Positions 49,903 through 59,602 of a stretch of DNA of 64,000 nt are shown in pieces. This DNA comes from Leishmania panamensis. Its lineage: Eukaryota; Euglenozoa; Kinetoplastea; Trypanosomatida; Trypanosomatidae. Under the pieces are notes generated by a model. The model saw nothing but the letters and a program-made list of their open reading frames with translations, was not told the origin of the DNA and did no database searches. The stretch's first letter is position 1. Each line of letters begins with the position of its first letter. The stretch is from positions 512,247 to 576,246 of the forward strand of contig NC_025881.1 in assembly GCF_000755165.1 (NCBI RefSeq), given 5' to 3'. Both the position numbers and the translations under genes were made by a program.

Positions 49903-51210
49903 TTAGCGAGGAGGAACTGAGCTGAACGTGTACTGGGCCGGTGGAGCCTGCGGCGGCTGGCGAGGTGCGTACTGCCCTGCGGGAGGAGCAGATGAGTACT
50001 GCGACGGCGGATTCTGCGGCACACCAACAGTTGTCCGCTGCAACGGTATCCCTTGCACCGGGACACCCTCTGCAGGATAGCCATGGCTCCAGCGCTGATC
50101 CTGCGGTGGGGGGTAGTAGCCTTGCGGCGGCGGCGGTGCATAGGCCGGGTAGCCCGCTGGGGGCGGCATCGCCTGTGGCGGGAGATTCTGCGGACGTTGC
50201 TGGAACTGCTGCGGCACGAAATGCATCATGGATGCGTTCACCGTAACCATGCCGAAGAGGGAGAAGGGCTTGTACAGGTCGATCGGCTTCGAGCTGGTGA
50301 GCTGGGGCACCTGCACCCGACCTTTTTTTCGCAGCTCCTCTCGCGTCTTGAGAAGTATGTTGAGGTAGGAGAACCCATGCGTGTTTAGGAGCGACCACGT
50401 GAAGGCAAGAGTTGCAGCACCGTTCGCGTGGCCGCCGTTATGAACATCTGCGCTGGTGCCGCTATCCGTGCACCCGCTGAACATGACAACGTCGCCGTTT
50501 GAGTAGTTGTCGCGGCGTACCTGCTGCATGTGCTCGCGTACGCCACCATTGCCCATCCTCGGCGCCACGTAGCTGAAGGGTAGATCCAGCATGCTGGCTG
50601 AGTGACAACAGTCAAAGACGCACGTCATGCGCACCCCAGGCGGCAGCGGGGCGACGAGCATGAGGAAGAGATCGTCGTCGAGGATGCTGCCGTTCTTCCT
50701 GTGATCGAGTGGTATGAGACACTGGTCGTACTTCTCTTGCGAGTCGTGCGTTGCCCTGGTTTGGCCGCCGTGGCCGGAGAAGTGAAAAAAAAGCACGTCA
50801 CCAGGGCGCAGGTTGCCAGTCAGCCATAGCATGTGCTTGATGATGTTCTCGCGGGTAGGCATGCCGGTGAAGCCGGGGAATGACGGGTCGTCGACGAGGA
50901 TGCAACATTCACTAATTGGGAAGGAGATTTGCTGCAGCGTGCCCAACATCAGACGAACATCGTTGACGCAGCCCTGTAGCTCGTTGCCTGTGCCCGTATA
51001 GTTGATTCCAATGAAGAGCGCTCGAACACGGCCGCCGGTGTACGGCACCGGGGCGCGGTAGGGAATGATGGGCCGCACTGTGTGAATCAGCCGCCTTCCA
51101 GCATTGATGTCGACCCTGGGCGGTCGCTTGACCGAGAGAAGGCCGTTTGCAAGCATTGGGACCAGACTCATCATGGACCCTATCCCCAATATGTCAAGAA
51201 GGTCTGCCAT
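49903..51210 (-). CDS. MCA: Metacaspase
   Basis: A clan CD, family C14 cysteine protease with specificity for arginine or lysine, calcium-dependent in characterised members and linked to stress, cell death and growth in Leishmania. The 435-residue protein has the catalytic dyad H147 (FFHFSGHGGQTRA) and C202 (VFDCCHSASMLDLP), at the positions reported for L. major metacaspase. The p20-like core starts with RALFIGINYTG (64-73). Possible cleavage or basic sites are present. The C-terminal 100 residues are Pro/Gln/Tyr-rich (for example QAMPPPAGYPAYAPPPPQG), a domain known for interactions. The short N terminus has a hydrophobic stretch (MMSLVPMLANGLL), compatible with a mitochondrial signal. Both catalytic residues are intact. 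Confidence 0.97.
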   Translation of the reverse strand: MADLLDILGIGSMMSLVPMLANGLLSVKRPPRVDINAGRRLIHTVRPIIPYRAPVPYTGGRVRALFIGINYTGTGNELQGCVNDVRLMLGTLQQISFPISECCILVDDPSFPGFTGMPTRENIIKHMLWLTGNLRPGDVLFFHFSGHGGQTRATHDSQEKYDQCLIPLDHRKNGSILDDDLFLMLVAPLPPGVRMTCVFDCCHSASMLDLPFSYVAPRMGNGGVREHMQQVRRDNYSNGDVVMFSGCTDSGTSADVHNGGHANGAATLAFTWSLLNTHGFSYLNILLKTREELRKKGRVQVPQLTSSKPIDLYKPFSLFGMVTVNASMMHFVPQQFQQRPQNLPPQAMPPPAGYPAYAPPPPQGYYPPPQDQRWSHGYPAEGVPVQGIPLQRTTVGVPQNPPSQYSSAPPAGQYAPRQPPQAPPAQYTFSSVPPR

Positions 51211-52465
51211 CGTTGTTGCTTATCTTCTTTTTTCACCTCTCTGCTTGCCGGAAGACGCACTAGAGAAGGGGGTGAGTGAATGACCGGTACTCAGCTGTTC
51301 CAGCAGCGCTGGTCTGACACTAAAGCGAATGAAACGATGAGGTATTGTGTGGAGGTGATGGTCAAGAGGGTTTGTGGGGTGACAACAAAAGTGGTGTGTG
51401 TGTGTGAAGAAAGTGCAAATAGAGAAGACAGCCGGAAAGGAAAGGGGTACACGCGGAGGACCCTTCGAGCGTCGCCAGGACACATCCCCTTCTCGGATAG
51501 CGAACAGAATAATAATGAAAAGGCGAGGCTGTGGTGGTAGAAATGGCTAATTCCACTACACTGATACGGCCCTCTGCCTCAGTGCCCAAGTCTCAGCAAT
51601 GCACTCTTTGCCGCCATTGTTTTGGCCTTTTGTTGTTGTTGCTGTTGCGACGCGCGACGAGGAGTTTCTCCTGTTTGGTGGCAATCCACAAGGTCTGCGA
51701 CTCTTTCCCTCTCTGTATGTGCAGGTGAGGGCGGCCGGAGCAGAGAGCAGGAAACCCAACTGCCGTAGGGGTGTACACATGGGTCTCGAGCACAGGTAAC
51801 CCGAGAGAGAGAGAAAATGAGAGCCAGTGCTGGGCTTCGCCTTCACAAGAGGCACCCCACTGTGCATTTTCTTTGTGAGGTGATCACCATGACGGCCCAC
51901 CTTCAGTGAGTAGGCGTGTGTACGCGTGCACATGCGCGGTTATGCGGGGCTGTAGGATAGGTAGATCTCTCCAAGCTACAGCAGAGACGCAGTAGAGAAA
52001 AGGGAGAAGTGCCAGGGTCTCCACCCTGTTCCTTTAAAGACATAACGGAAGAGGAAGAAGGGAGTAGATATGCACATAGAGATCCATACACATACACAAC
52101 ATCCACCTGTCCCAACCTTTCCTGTGAGTGCTGGTTGTTCTACAGCACAGGAAAGGGGAAGCGCTTTGGCCAGGAAGGGAGAGAAGCGAGAATTTCCCAC
52201 GCCTCTGACACTTTACCCAGACACAGGGAAAAGAAAAAGGAGAACTCTGACGTACCAAGGCGGAGGACGATGACAAAATAAGAAACTCTCGTAAAATGAG
52301 AATGGCGTAGGCTAATGGGTGTGGCGAGTGGGCGGTGGTAGTAGTAGTAGTAGTAGTAGGGGGGAGCGAAAAGAAGCACACGCAGCGACAGCACAGCCCA
52401 CACCTAAAGCCAAAGAAAAAAGTTCCACTAGACGACATACCTCAAGCAAGTTAAACATTTTTTCT
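51211..52465. other. Spacer between metacaspase and the hairpin locus
   Basis: C/T-rich minus-strand tracts just upstream of 51210 suit the metacaspase leader. A (GTA)n run lies at 52338-52359. No coding signal. Confidence 0.5.
52338..52359 (+). repeat. (GTA)n microsatellite
   Basis: About seven GTA units in the 3' flank of the 575-aa gene. Confidence 0.9.
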
Positions 52466-52618
52466 CCAACATGCCCCGCCCTCTGCCGCAAAACAGAACT
52501 TCAAACACCACTTGATCCCTGTGGCCCTGTCACAGGCCCATCGCCTGGTGCGAAGCAGCAGTGGGGGATAAAGTGGTGTTTGAAGTTCTGTTTTGCGGCA
52601 GAGGGCGGGGCATGTTGG
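52466..52618 (-). repeat. Perfect 48-bp inverted repeat around a SIDER-like 57-bp core
   Basis: Bases 52466-52513 are the exact reverse complement of 52571-52618; the 57-bp spacer is 52514-52570. The spacer contains CCTGTCACAGGCCC and GGTGCGAAGCAGC, which closely resemble the end of SIDER-like copy B (CCTGTCAGTGACCC, GGTGCGAAGCAGCG near 19037-19073). The structure starts about 98 bases past the stop of the 575-aa gene, so it lies in that gene's probable 3' UTR. The transcript could fold into a 48-bp perfect stem. Confidence 0.95.
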
Positions 52619-52715
52619 GCGAAGAGGAAAGCATTACTTCGTTCTCTGTGAGTTTAGCGCCAAAGGAAGCGTGAAACATGCACACGCACCGAAGCACATA
52701 GTGCTTGTCCTCCAC

Positions 52716-54443
52716 CTAGAACGTCCACACGTGGCCACCAGGGGCAAGGTTATTTCTCAGGAGAAAAATCTCGGTGACATAGCGGCTCGACGAGAGGAAG
52801 GGATTCGTAAGAATATCTGTGGCGCGCCCTGTGATCTCGAGGTCGACCAGCTCGGTGAATCCCGGCTTCGCGGCCTCAGTTTCCGCATTTGTGTACACTG
52901 GTAGCAGCAGTGGCAGCAGCTGAGTCGCGTCGTTCACTCTCAGGAGCGACTCCAGTGTGCTGCGTTGTTCTTTGGCCATGGAGAGGTAGACGTGATCAAA
53001 GGTGTACGGCGCCTGGCTGCGAACCTTTTGGATGTACTCTATCACCATTTCCAGCGAAGGCGAGCACTGCAGGCGGTGTTCGTCCGAGATGTGCTGTTGA
53101 AATGCCGTGATGTTTGGGTAGTTCGACTGGAGGTACTGGTAGTGCAGCCCATACTGGCGGCCAACGAGGTTATCGCACTGGAGACCATCGTGATGGATGG
53201 CTTGGTGGAGCACGACAGCCAGAATCTTCTTCCGGTGCCAGTTTTGTGCTTCGTAGTAGCGGAAGGCGGCGTCTTGCACTGATGGGCTGGCTTGGATGAG
53301 GGAGCGTGCGGCCCAAAAGTCGTGGGTGCCGTAGTGCGAGTGGACGCGGTCTGTAAGGCAGGCGAGCCTGTAATTCATTTCCCGTGTGTCGAACTTGCAG
53401 TCGATGCAGAACCGAAGGAGTGGGCTTACCACGAGCTCATGCAGGTACGTCACGATCCCCTTCTTTGGCTCCTGTTCCTGCCGAGACATGGTATCTGAGG
53501 AATACGTGAATGCTGACTGGAAGGTGAAGTTAGGGTTGTGGTAGCGGTAGGCACAGAAGGCGTAGTCCGTGAACTGCTCGAGCGCGGTAACGACTCGAAT
53601 GGGAAGCAGCGACGCGGCACCCTTATCCACGCCGCACAGCGGCGTTTCGTAGGTACTGCGGTTGAAAAAGAGGGGCACCTTTGATGTAAGCGAGGTATTC
53701 TCCTCCTCCAACAAGGTGGGCTGAAGCACAATGTCCGTCATGTTCCCCGATGCACCTGGGAAGGTATTGTTCACCATAGTCCTCTGCGCTTCCTCGCCGC
53801 GCTCCACAAATTCCTTAATGATCGCTTCGTCTGCCGTGGCCTTGCCCCACCGCTCAATCAGCTCTGCGTCGGTCAGCTCTACACACCCGGGTGTGAGACG
53901 GCACTTATCGGCGTAGAGGAAGCGTAGCCTCTGCAGTCCTTGGTTCAGCATTACGATGGGTATTCGCTCGCCGTGCATGATCTTCTTAATGGACACCTGA
54001 AGCGTATCGATACCGTCTTTCAGCTCCTCCACCTCCAGTCGAAGGAGAGCATCACTCTCACTTTGTTCTTCCACCTGCCTATGCAGTTGCGCCTGCGTGG
54101 CAGTGCAGTTTTCTCGCTTCATCTCTATAGTCTTGTAGACGTCTTCCTCTTTTCTCTGGTCGGCCTCCAGCTCTGCCACCATCCGTATCATCTCGCGCAC
54201 GCGGGAATTCTTCAATTGCTCGCTGCTGATGAGTGTCTGCGTTTCATCCTTGCACATCCTCAGCGCTACCTTCAGCTTCCTTTCAAGTGTGCGGAGCTCT
54301 ACCAGGCGTGGCTGAAACCAGTGCTCGGTACTGCGATAACCCGTGTGGTAGCCCAAGGCAAGGCACACCACAACGAGGATGGCAGATGCAAGCCCGATGC
54401 GGTGGAACAACAGGCTTGAGGAGTGGCGAGACTTTGTCGGCAT
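52716..54443 (-). CDS. Type II membrane protein with glycosyltransferase-like C terminus (575 aa)
   Basis: A short basic N terminus is followed by one hydrophobic segment at about 14-32 (GLASAILVVVCLALG), then a charged coiled-coil stem to about residue 165. The distal part has six Asn-X-Ser/Thr sequons (for example NNT, NMT, NRS, NFT, NIT) and several Cys. This topology is typical of Golgi glycosyltransferases. Near the C terminus, DHVYLSMAKEQRSTLE then DILTNPFLSSSRYVTEIFLL resemble the nucleotide-sugar-binding end of fucosyltransferase-type GT-B enzymes (a VYLATD-like strand and an 'N-x-F-S-S/T-F-S' loop). The typical HxRRGD-like motif was not found. Function is therefore a hypothesis. Downstream lies a striking inverted repeat. 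Confidence 0.9.
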   Translation of the reverse strand: MPTKSRHSSSLLFHRIGLASAILVVVCLALGYHTGYRSTEHWFQPRLVELRTLERKLKVALRMCKDETQTLISSEQLKNSRVREMIRMVAELEADQRKEEDVYKTIEMKRENCTATQAQLHRQVEEQSESDALLRLEVEELKDGIDTLQVSIKKIMHGERIPIVMLNQGLQRLRFLYADKCRLTPGCVELTDAELIERWGKATADEAIIKEFVERGEEAQRTMVNNTFPGASGNMTDIVLQPTLLEEENTSLTSKVPLFFNRSTYETPLCGVDKGAASLLPIRVVTALEQFTDYAFCAYRYHNPNFTFQSAFTYSSDTMSRQEQEPKKGIVTYLHELVVSPLLRFCIDCKFDTREMNYRLACLTDRVHSHYGTHDFWAARSLIQASPSVQDAAFRYYEAQNWHRKKILAVVLHQAIHHDGLQCDNLVGRQYGLHYQYLQSNYPNITAFQQHISDEHRLQCSPSLEMVIEYIQKVRSQAPYTFDHVYLSMAKEQRSTLESLLRVNDATQLLPLLLPVYTNAETEAAKPGFTELVDLEITGRATDILTNPFLSSSRYVTEIFLLRNNLAPGGHVWTF

Positions 54444-56147
54444 GATGCACTCTTCTACGCTACTGTGGGAGTTGCTTCTCTACGTGGGGTGACGAGCGTG
54501 CTGGAAGAGATGGCGAAAGGATAAGCGGGGTCACCCCACCCACATACAGAAGCGCGAAGAGACCAACGAGAAAACTAAGCCAGACACGGCAGAGGAAAGA
54601 GGAGTAAACAAATAGGGGAGGGGAGAGGAGGAGCGACAGGGCCGCTTTGAAAAGGCAAGGGCGAGAGAACGGAAACAAAAGGGCTAGAAAGAGCACGAGA
54701 CGACGAAAAACACAAAGGACGCGATCACAGTCGATAATACGATAAGTTGCCTGATTTAGTCGGGAGTGAGAGCGTGAGTAGGAGACGAAGGATGGTGGGT
54801 GATAGCTGGGAAGCGCGCACACACACACACACAGGCCCAGACGTTGTATGATTGCAGTCGCTAACGCGCGCAGGAGAGAGACAGGTTGATTCGGTTTCTT
54901 GGTTAGCATGAAAAGTAAAGCGACACCCAAACAAGCAGAGAAATTTCAGAGAGAAGAAATGCACACTTTTGAGAAAGAAAGAGAAGGGCAGCTTGAGGGG
55001 AAAGAGGGGAAAGAGGGGGGAGGAGGAGGGGGAGGGGGCTTCAGGCGAAGAACGAGTCGATCGATGTCATGTATGGGATACACACTGCAGAGGAAAGAGA
55101 AGAACAGTAAATGGTGGGGGATGGGCGAACGTGTAAAATCAATTCCATGGAGCGGAAAGTAAAGGGAAAAGATGAGCAGAAAAGACTCCCGCCGCAAGCA
55201 GCGACAGCGACGTGTAGTAGCTACTGAAAAGGTGAAAGGAGAGAGGGGGAAGGGGGAGCCAGTATGGAAATCGGTGAACGGCCAGACGGAGAGACGGCGA
55301 GGGAGAAGGATGCTGGTTGGAGTATCGTGCTGGCGAGTCAAACGATATACAACTTGTGTAGTGGTGCGTTGGAGAGCGCCGTTGCTTACAACGAGTTAAC
55401 GGTAGTGTGATCGTGGCTGCTATTGCTGCTGCTGTTCTTCCCTCGTAACCCACATATACGCGTGCGCGTAGGGCTGTGGTCGGTGGTGGGAGTGGAGGGC
55501 GGCGGGGGGGAGAAAGCAGGCGAGAGGAGAAACGTAGGGTGTGATGACAGACTACAGTAACCGATTGTCATACATAACAGGCACAAAGAAGAGGTGCCCT
55601 AATATTTGCCTGCTTGGCCGTGACGCCACAAATCGATACGCATGTGAGTGCCTGCGTGGTTTAGCCTCCTGGCACCTCCAGCGTTAGGCAACCTGATCAG
55701 TGGCAACGGATGTTCAGCCATGTTTGAGGCCATCCTGCAACCACCTCCTCCCCCTTTCGCTACCCCAACCGCGGCGAAGCGAGAAAGCCGCTCATAACGC
55801 GCTCACCCCACCTCGCGTCTGCGCGGATGAGAGAAGCAAAGCGAAGGCAGTGATGATGACGATGATGATGCGCTGCTTGTCTTCTGGAGACTTCGTGTAG
55901 TTTTTATGCCTCTGCAAAAGAGAAAAAAAACTCCCCAACTCTTCTGCTTTTCCGGCTTACGGCACAACGCCGTCGCCCAGACGCACTCCACAACAGTAGC
56001 CAACAGGCTACAACTTTGCTTGTCGCTGGCAAACACCGCACCCACGCTGAGGCAGCCGTGACATACAAACACACGTCCCCCCCACTATGCAAAGGCCGAA
56101 ACACCTCCCCTCTTTCTCGACAGCTTATCCCTTTACTGTGCTTGAGA
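54444..56147. other. Spacer between the 575-aa and 793-aa genes
   Basis: About 1.7 kb without a recognised gene. The plus strand is strongly purine-rich at 54930-55300, so the minus-strand transcript carries long pyrimidine tracts that fit trans-splicing of the 575-aa gene. A CA run lies at 54818-54832 and a GATGAT run near 55851-55872. Confidence 0.55.
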
Positions 56148-56197
56148 GGCGCATGGGTGCTGCAGTGGGGGAGGTACGGATGCAGCACCCATGCGCC
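56148..56197 (-). repeat. Perfect 17-bp inverted repeat, 3'-UTR hairpin
   Basis: Bases 56148-56164 and 56181-56197 are exact reverse complements with a 16-base loop. The hairpin begins about 45 bases past the stop of the 793-aa gene. A GC-rich 17-bp stem should be stable in the mRNA. Confidence 0.9.
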
Positions 56198-56242
56198 GTC
56201 TTCTCCGCCTCCCTCTTCGCGCAGCCTTCCCCTGTTGCTCAT

Positions 56243-58624
56243 TCAAATGCAGGTCTGGTGCACGTGAGCTAGCTGTTCAGCCAAGGCGCGACTACGATCT
56301 GCTAGGCGCGGGTTGCGGGGGACATTGTGAATGCTTGCCAGCTCGTACGACTCGACCAGCAGCGGCAGCAAACAGCTAGAGACGTGGGCAGAGCTGTTGG
56401 ACTCCCCTGTTTTGGGGTCCATCATGAGCTGGCGCAGTGAGAGCAGCAGCGAGGCGCCATGCTCGACGAGGGTGAAGGTCGTGGACGGGTGCACCATTGC
56501 GTGACACTCGTCGAGACTCTTCAAAGCCGTCTCAATCGTCTGCAGACACGTAGCCACCGCCTCAAGAGCGAATCCTAATTTTCGAGACGACGGCAGCGAC
56601 GGGTGAAACGAGGATGGCCGGCCAGGCGTAAGCGCCGCGAGAGACGCGTTGGCGGCCGTCGCGGCTTGCCGGTATGCTGAGAGCGCTGCAACAGCGCATA
56701 GGTAGCGCCCCAGCTCCACGTTTGTGCAGGCGTCTATAGCAATGAGCCCATTTTGAACAGCGGAGCCTACCATATAGAGCTGCGCATTCTCCAGGGCGTC
56801 TTTGTTCGTAAGCTGGCGGCAGATTTCAGACTCGATTACTTCCGTTAGCCGCGTTTGCACGGCCAGCCACACCGCGCGCGCACAGTTGCCGCCGGTGAAC
56901 TGCGTCTTGATAATGTATCGATGTGCTTCCCGGTAGGACTCGGCGTAGTAGTATTCCATGGCGGACCACCACTTCGCCACCGTCGCGTGCTCCGGCAGTG
57001 CGGACTCCAGCTTTGCGCGTATCACTTGCTGATGGTCACTGCTAGTGCTCCACGTGGTGTGGAAGAAGGCACGCAGACTGCGGTACACACGCTCGTCCAC
57101 CGCGGCCGTCGGAGTAATGAAAAGCACAATTTCGCTGAGGAAAGATGGGTCATTCAGGGGCGAGCAGCAGGCATAGAGGCCCGCAGTGCGCCATGTGCGT
57201 GGATGCAGTGCGAAGAGCCGTAAGTAGGCCGTGATAAGCTCGTTGCGACAGAATGTCAGGTGAATCTCGGCTGCTGAGGTGGCAACGACCGACGGCGCAC
57301 ACAGGTCCGCGATATGGGCTGCCATGCACGCCAGTACGAAGCGCCGCGTCGTTGCTGCACTCGGCGGCTTTGCGGCGGCGGTGATGGCGCTGAGGCTCAC
57401 CGTATCGCTATCCTCATCCGCGTCATTGTTGTCGCAGTCGTATGCCTCTTCGTTGCCGAGAGTGGAGGGGAGCGCCGGCGCATGAGGAAGTGCCTCAGCC
57501 GCAATTGTCGCCACCTCGTGCATTGCCATCACCATGTCCGCTACCGAGCTCACTCTCAGAACCGCCAAGATGCACTGATAGTACCACTGACTACCTTCGT
57601 TGCTGGACCAGTTATCCACGTACTTACCAAAGAGAGAGTAGACACGCTCGAGGCTAGCGTAGGGCTCCACGATAGCGCATACCGCTGTTAGAAAAGCTGT
57701 GGCGGTGTGGTGCGAGTCGCAACACCGCTCGCACATCCACTTTGCATCTTTCGTGATGATCAGGATGATGTCTAAGGAGGTGGCGCAGAGGTCGCCGACC
57801 AGCCTGTCTATCACCGTGGCACCGCCACTGCCGCTGCCGCTGTCATCGTCGTAGCCGCTTTGGTTGCCTCGGGACGCATGCAAAAAAATGATGCGCGAGT
57901 CCTGCACCTCGTCGTTCGCGGCCTCCACCCACTGACGGTGGCTCACCGGGTCATGAAATGAAACCGTCAGCAGCCGCTTCACGTTGGCCAAGGCCGTTTC
58001 CACTTCCGCGGTCAGCAATGCTGACCCACCGCGGCGCAGGTACTGCAGCAGCGCGTCTATGAGCGACGCGGCAGCGTGAAAGTGCCCAGTGAGAAATGCA
58101 CCTTCGATGCGGACTAGTACACTCGACCCAAACTCCTCGACAACGGCATCCAGACTATCATGAGGGTCTTCACGTTGCAACCGCCAAATCACCTCTTCGG
58201 CGTCTGCGAGCTCATTATCAAACAAGTTGTGCCACTTGACAATGGCGACGCTCGCGTTTACGCAGTCGGCCGCGCCTTGCTCTATCACACTCAGCACTGC
58301 GGAGACAAGGCCCCAGAGTTCTGTGGCGTTGGCGTCCGCCAGCTCATTCACAGCGGCGCGGTACAGCTCAGACCAGGCACTGGGCAACAGGTGATTGCAA
58401 TCGAACTTCACCTGCGGCCCAAGCATTTTTGTCTTCATTACAAGCGACACAAAGCCCAAGTCCGACTTGCTGTTGGCCTCTTTTGCATATCGGGAGGCCT
58501 GGATCTGGAAAAAAGCCTTGCTGGCTGCGCGTATGGCACGCACCAGCGCATCGGGCAATGATGCACCCTGAAGGGAGTGCTGCATTCTGCGTTCAGCGAC
58601 GTGTTCAAGTGTGACAGTGTTCAT
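56243..58624 (-). CDS. Alpha-solenoid protein, candidate Nup85-type nucleoporin (793 aa)
   Basis: The frame is open to 58735, but the upstream codons are low-complexity leader (Thr-His runs, then Lys), so MNTVTLEHVAERR at 58624 is the preferred start, giving 793 residues. The protein is made of helix-like segments throughout, with no membrane span or catalytic motif. The middle part, FVLACMAAHIADLCAPSVV followed by ITAYLRLFALHPRTW and CSPLNDPSFLSEI, is similar in pattern to the Nup85 solenoid (a VAAHLADLL helix followed by a 'YA..L..HP.LW..A..Y' segment). This points to an outer-ring Nup84/107-complex component, but the call is weak and made by eye. An acidic Asp/Asn-rich linker lies upstream of this part. 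Confidence 0.88.
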   Translation of the reverse strand: MNTVTLEHVAERRMQHSLQGASLPDALVRAIRAASKAFFQIQASRYAKEANSKSDLGFVSLVMKTKMLGPQVKFDCNHLLPSAWSELYRAAVNELADANATELWGLVSAVLSVIEQGAADCVNASVAIVKWHNLFDNELADAEEVIWRLQREDPHDSLDAVVEEFGSSVLVRIEGAFLTGHFHAAASLIDALLQYLRRGGSALLTAEVETALANVKRLLTVSFHDPVSHRQWVEAANDEVQDSRIIFLHASRGNQSGYDDDSGSGSGGATVIDRLVGDLCATSLDIILIITKDAKWMCERCCDSHHTATAFLTAVCAIVEPYASLERVYSLFGKYVDNWSSNEGSQWYYQCILAVLRVSSVADMVMAMHEVATIAAEALPHAPALPSTLGNEEAYDCDNNDADEDSDTVSLSAITAAAKPPSAATTRRFVLACMAAHIADLCAPSVVATSAAEIHLTFCRNELITAYLRLFALHPRTWRTAGLYACCSPLNDPSFLSEIVLFITPTAAVDERVYRSLRAFFHTTWSTSSDHQQVIRAKLESALPEHATVAKWWSAMEYYYAESYREAHRYIIKTQFTGGNCARAVWLAVQTRLTEVIESEICRQLTNKDALENAQLYMVGSAVQNGLIAIDACTNVELGRYLCAVAALSAYRQAATAANASLAALTPGRPSSFHPSLPSSRKLGFALEAVATCLQTIETALKSLDECHAMVHPSTTFTLVEHGASLLLSLRQLMMDPKTGESNSSAHVSSCLLPLLVESYELASIHNVPRNPRLADRSRALAEQLAHVHQTCI

Positions 58625-59602
58625 TTGTTTTTTTTTTTCCACTGCTCTCGTGTATGTGTGTGTGTGTGTAATGCCAGTGAGTTTTAGCACCGCGATACAG
58701 CTGGAGCGGCAGAGCACGATAGAGGTGCAACCCACGAGGTCGAGCTACAAAAGCCCCGTCACGCAGCGGCGATCTCCAATACTGGCGCAGAGATGTCGTC
58801 GTCGTCGTCAGAAGAAGAAGGGGAGAGTGTGTAGGTGGCGGGGGTGGGTGGGTGGAAAGGAGGGAAAAGGAGGTGCGAAGAGAGAGGCTGGCAAGGGGGC
58901 GGGGAGAAGGGCATCCCATGAGGCGTGAGAACGATGTATAAAGATCCAGTTGGGCGAGGGCGGGGAGGGGGAACAGGCTGTGAAGTGCCGGTGCACCATA
59001 CACGGCGACGCCGCCACACCACCGTGCACGCTCACGTCTCTCTCTCTCTCTATGACAGTTGAATCTGCAGTTCTTCGTCATGAATGAGTACAGTGTGTTG
59101 CCCACTCTTCACTAACCCACCCACCCAATGTGGTAGTCACTCTCGTTGTTTTTCCTTCTTGTCTCAAAGCGTATGGGCCTGTGAAGAGTTGGTCGCCCAT
59201 ACGCCACATACACACCCACACAGGCACGCACGCAAAATCTCGCTTGCACGCTGCAACGGTCGCCTTCGTTGGTACGCACCCTTTGCGTGTCCCTTCACCT
59301 TTTGGCTTTGCTTCTTTGGATGACACCCTGACGAGGCCGCTGGCGCACATAAACGAGCGCACAGCACTGCTTGACAGACGTGTCTCATCTTCCTTCGAAT
59401 GAGTTGTTTAGGATACGTGAGGGTAGAGGAGAAAGGAGGCGAGCTGTAGCGCACATGTTGACCCGAAGCAACACCACAGCGGCATATGTACTCCCAGCGG
59501 CGTGCGTATGTGGATGCACCCTTCGTCTTTCCCTCGTAGTACTGGTGATCGCGCCTTCGCACATCCGCCTCCAAATGGCGCACGCGTCGCTGCGACGGGC
59601 GA
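58625..59602. other. Spacer between the 793-aa and 935-aa genes
   Basis: A GT run at 58653-58668 and minus-strand C/T-rich tracts at 58800-58910 suit trans-splicing of the 793-aa gene. A small 10-bp inverted repeat lies at 59169-59204. No coding signal. Confidence 0.5.

Noticed and set aside
59169..59204. 10-bp perfect inverted repeat with a 16-base loop.
   Set aside because: It is too short to stand out in 64 kb and is not placed close to a stop codon.
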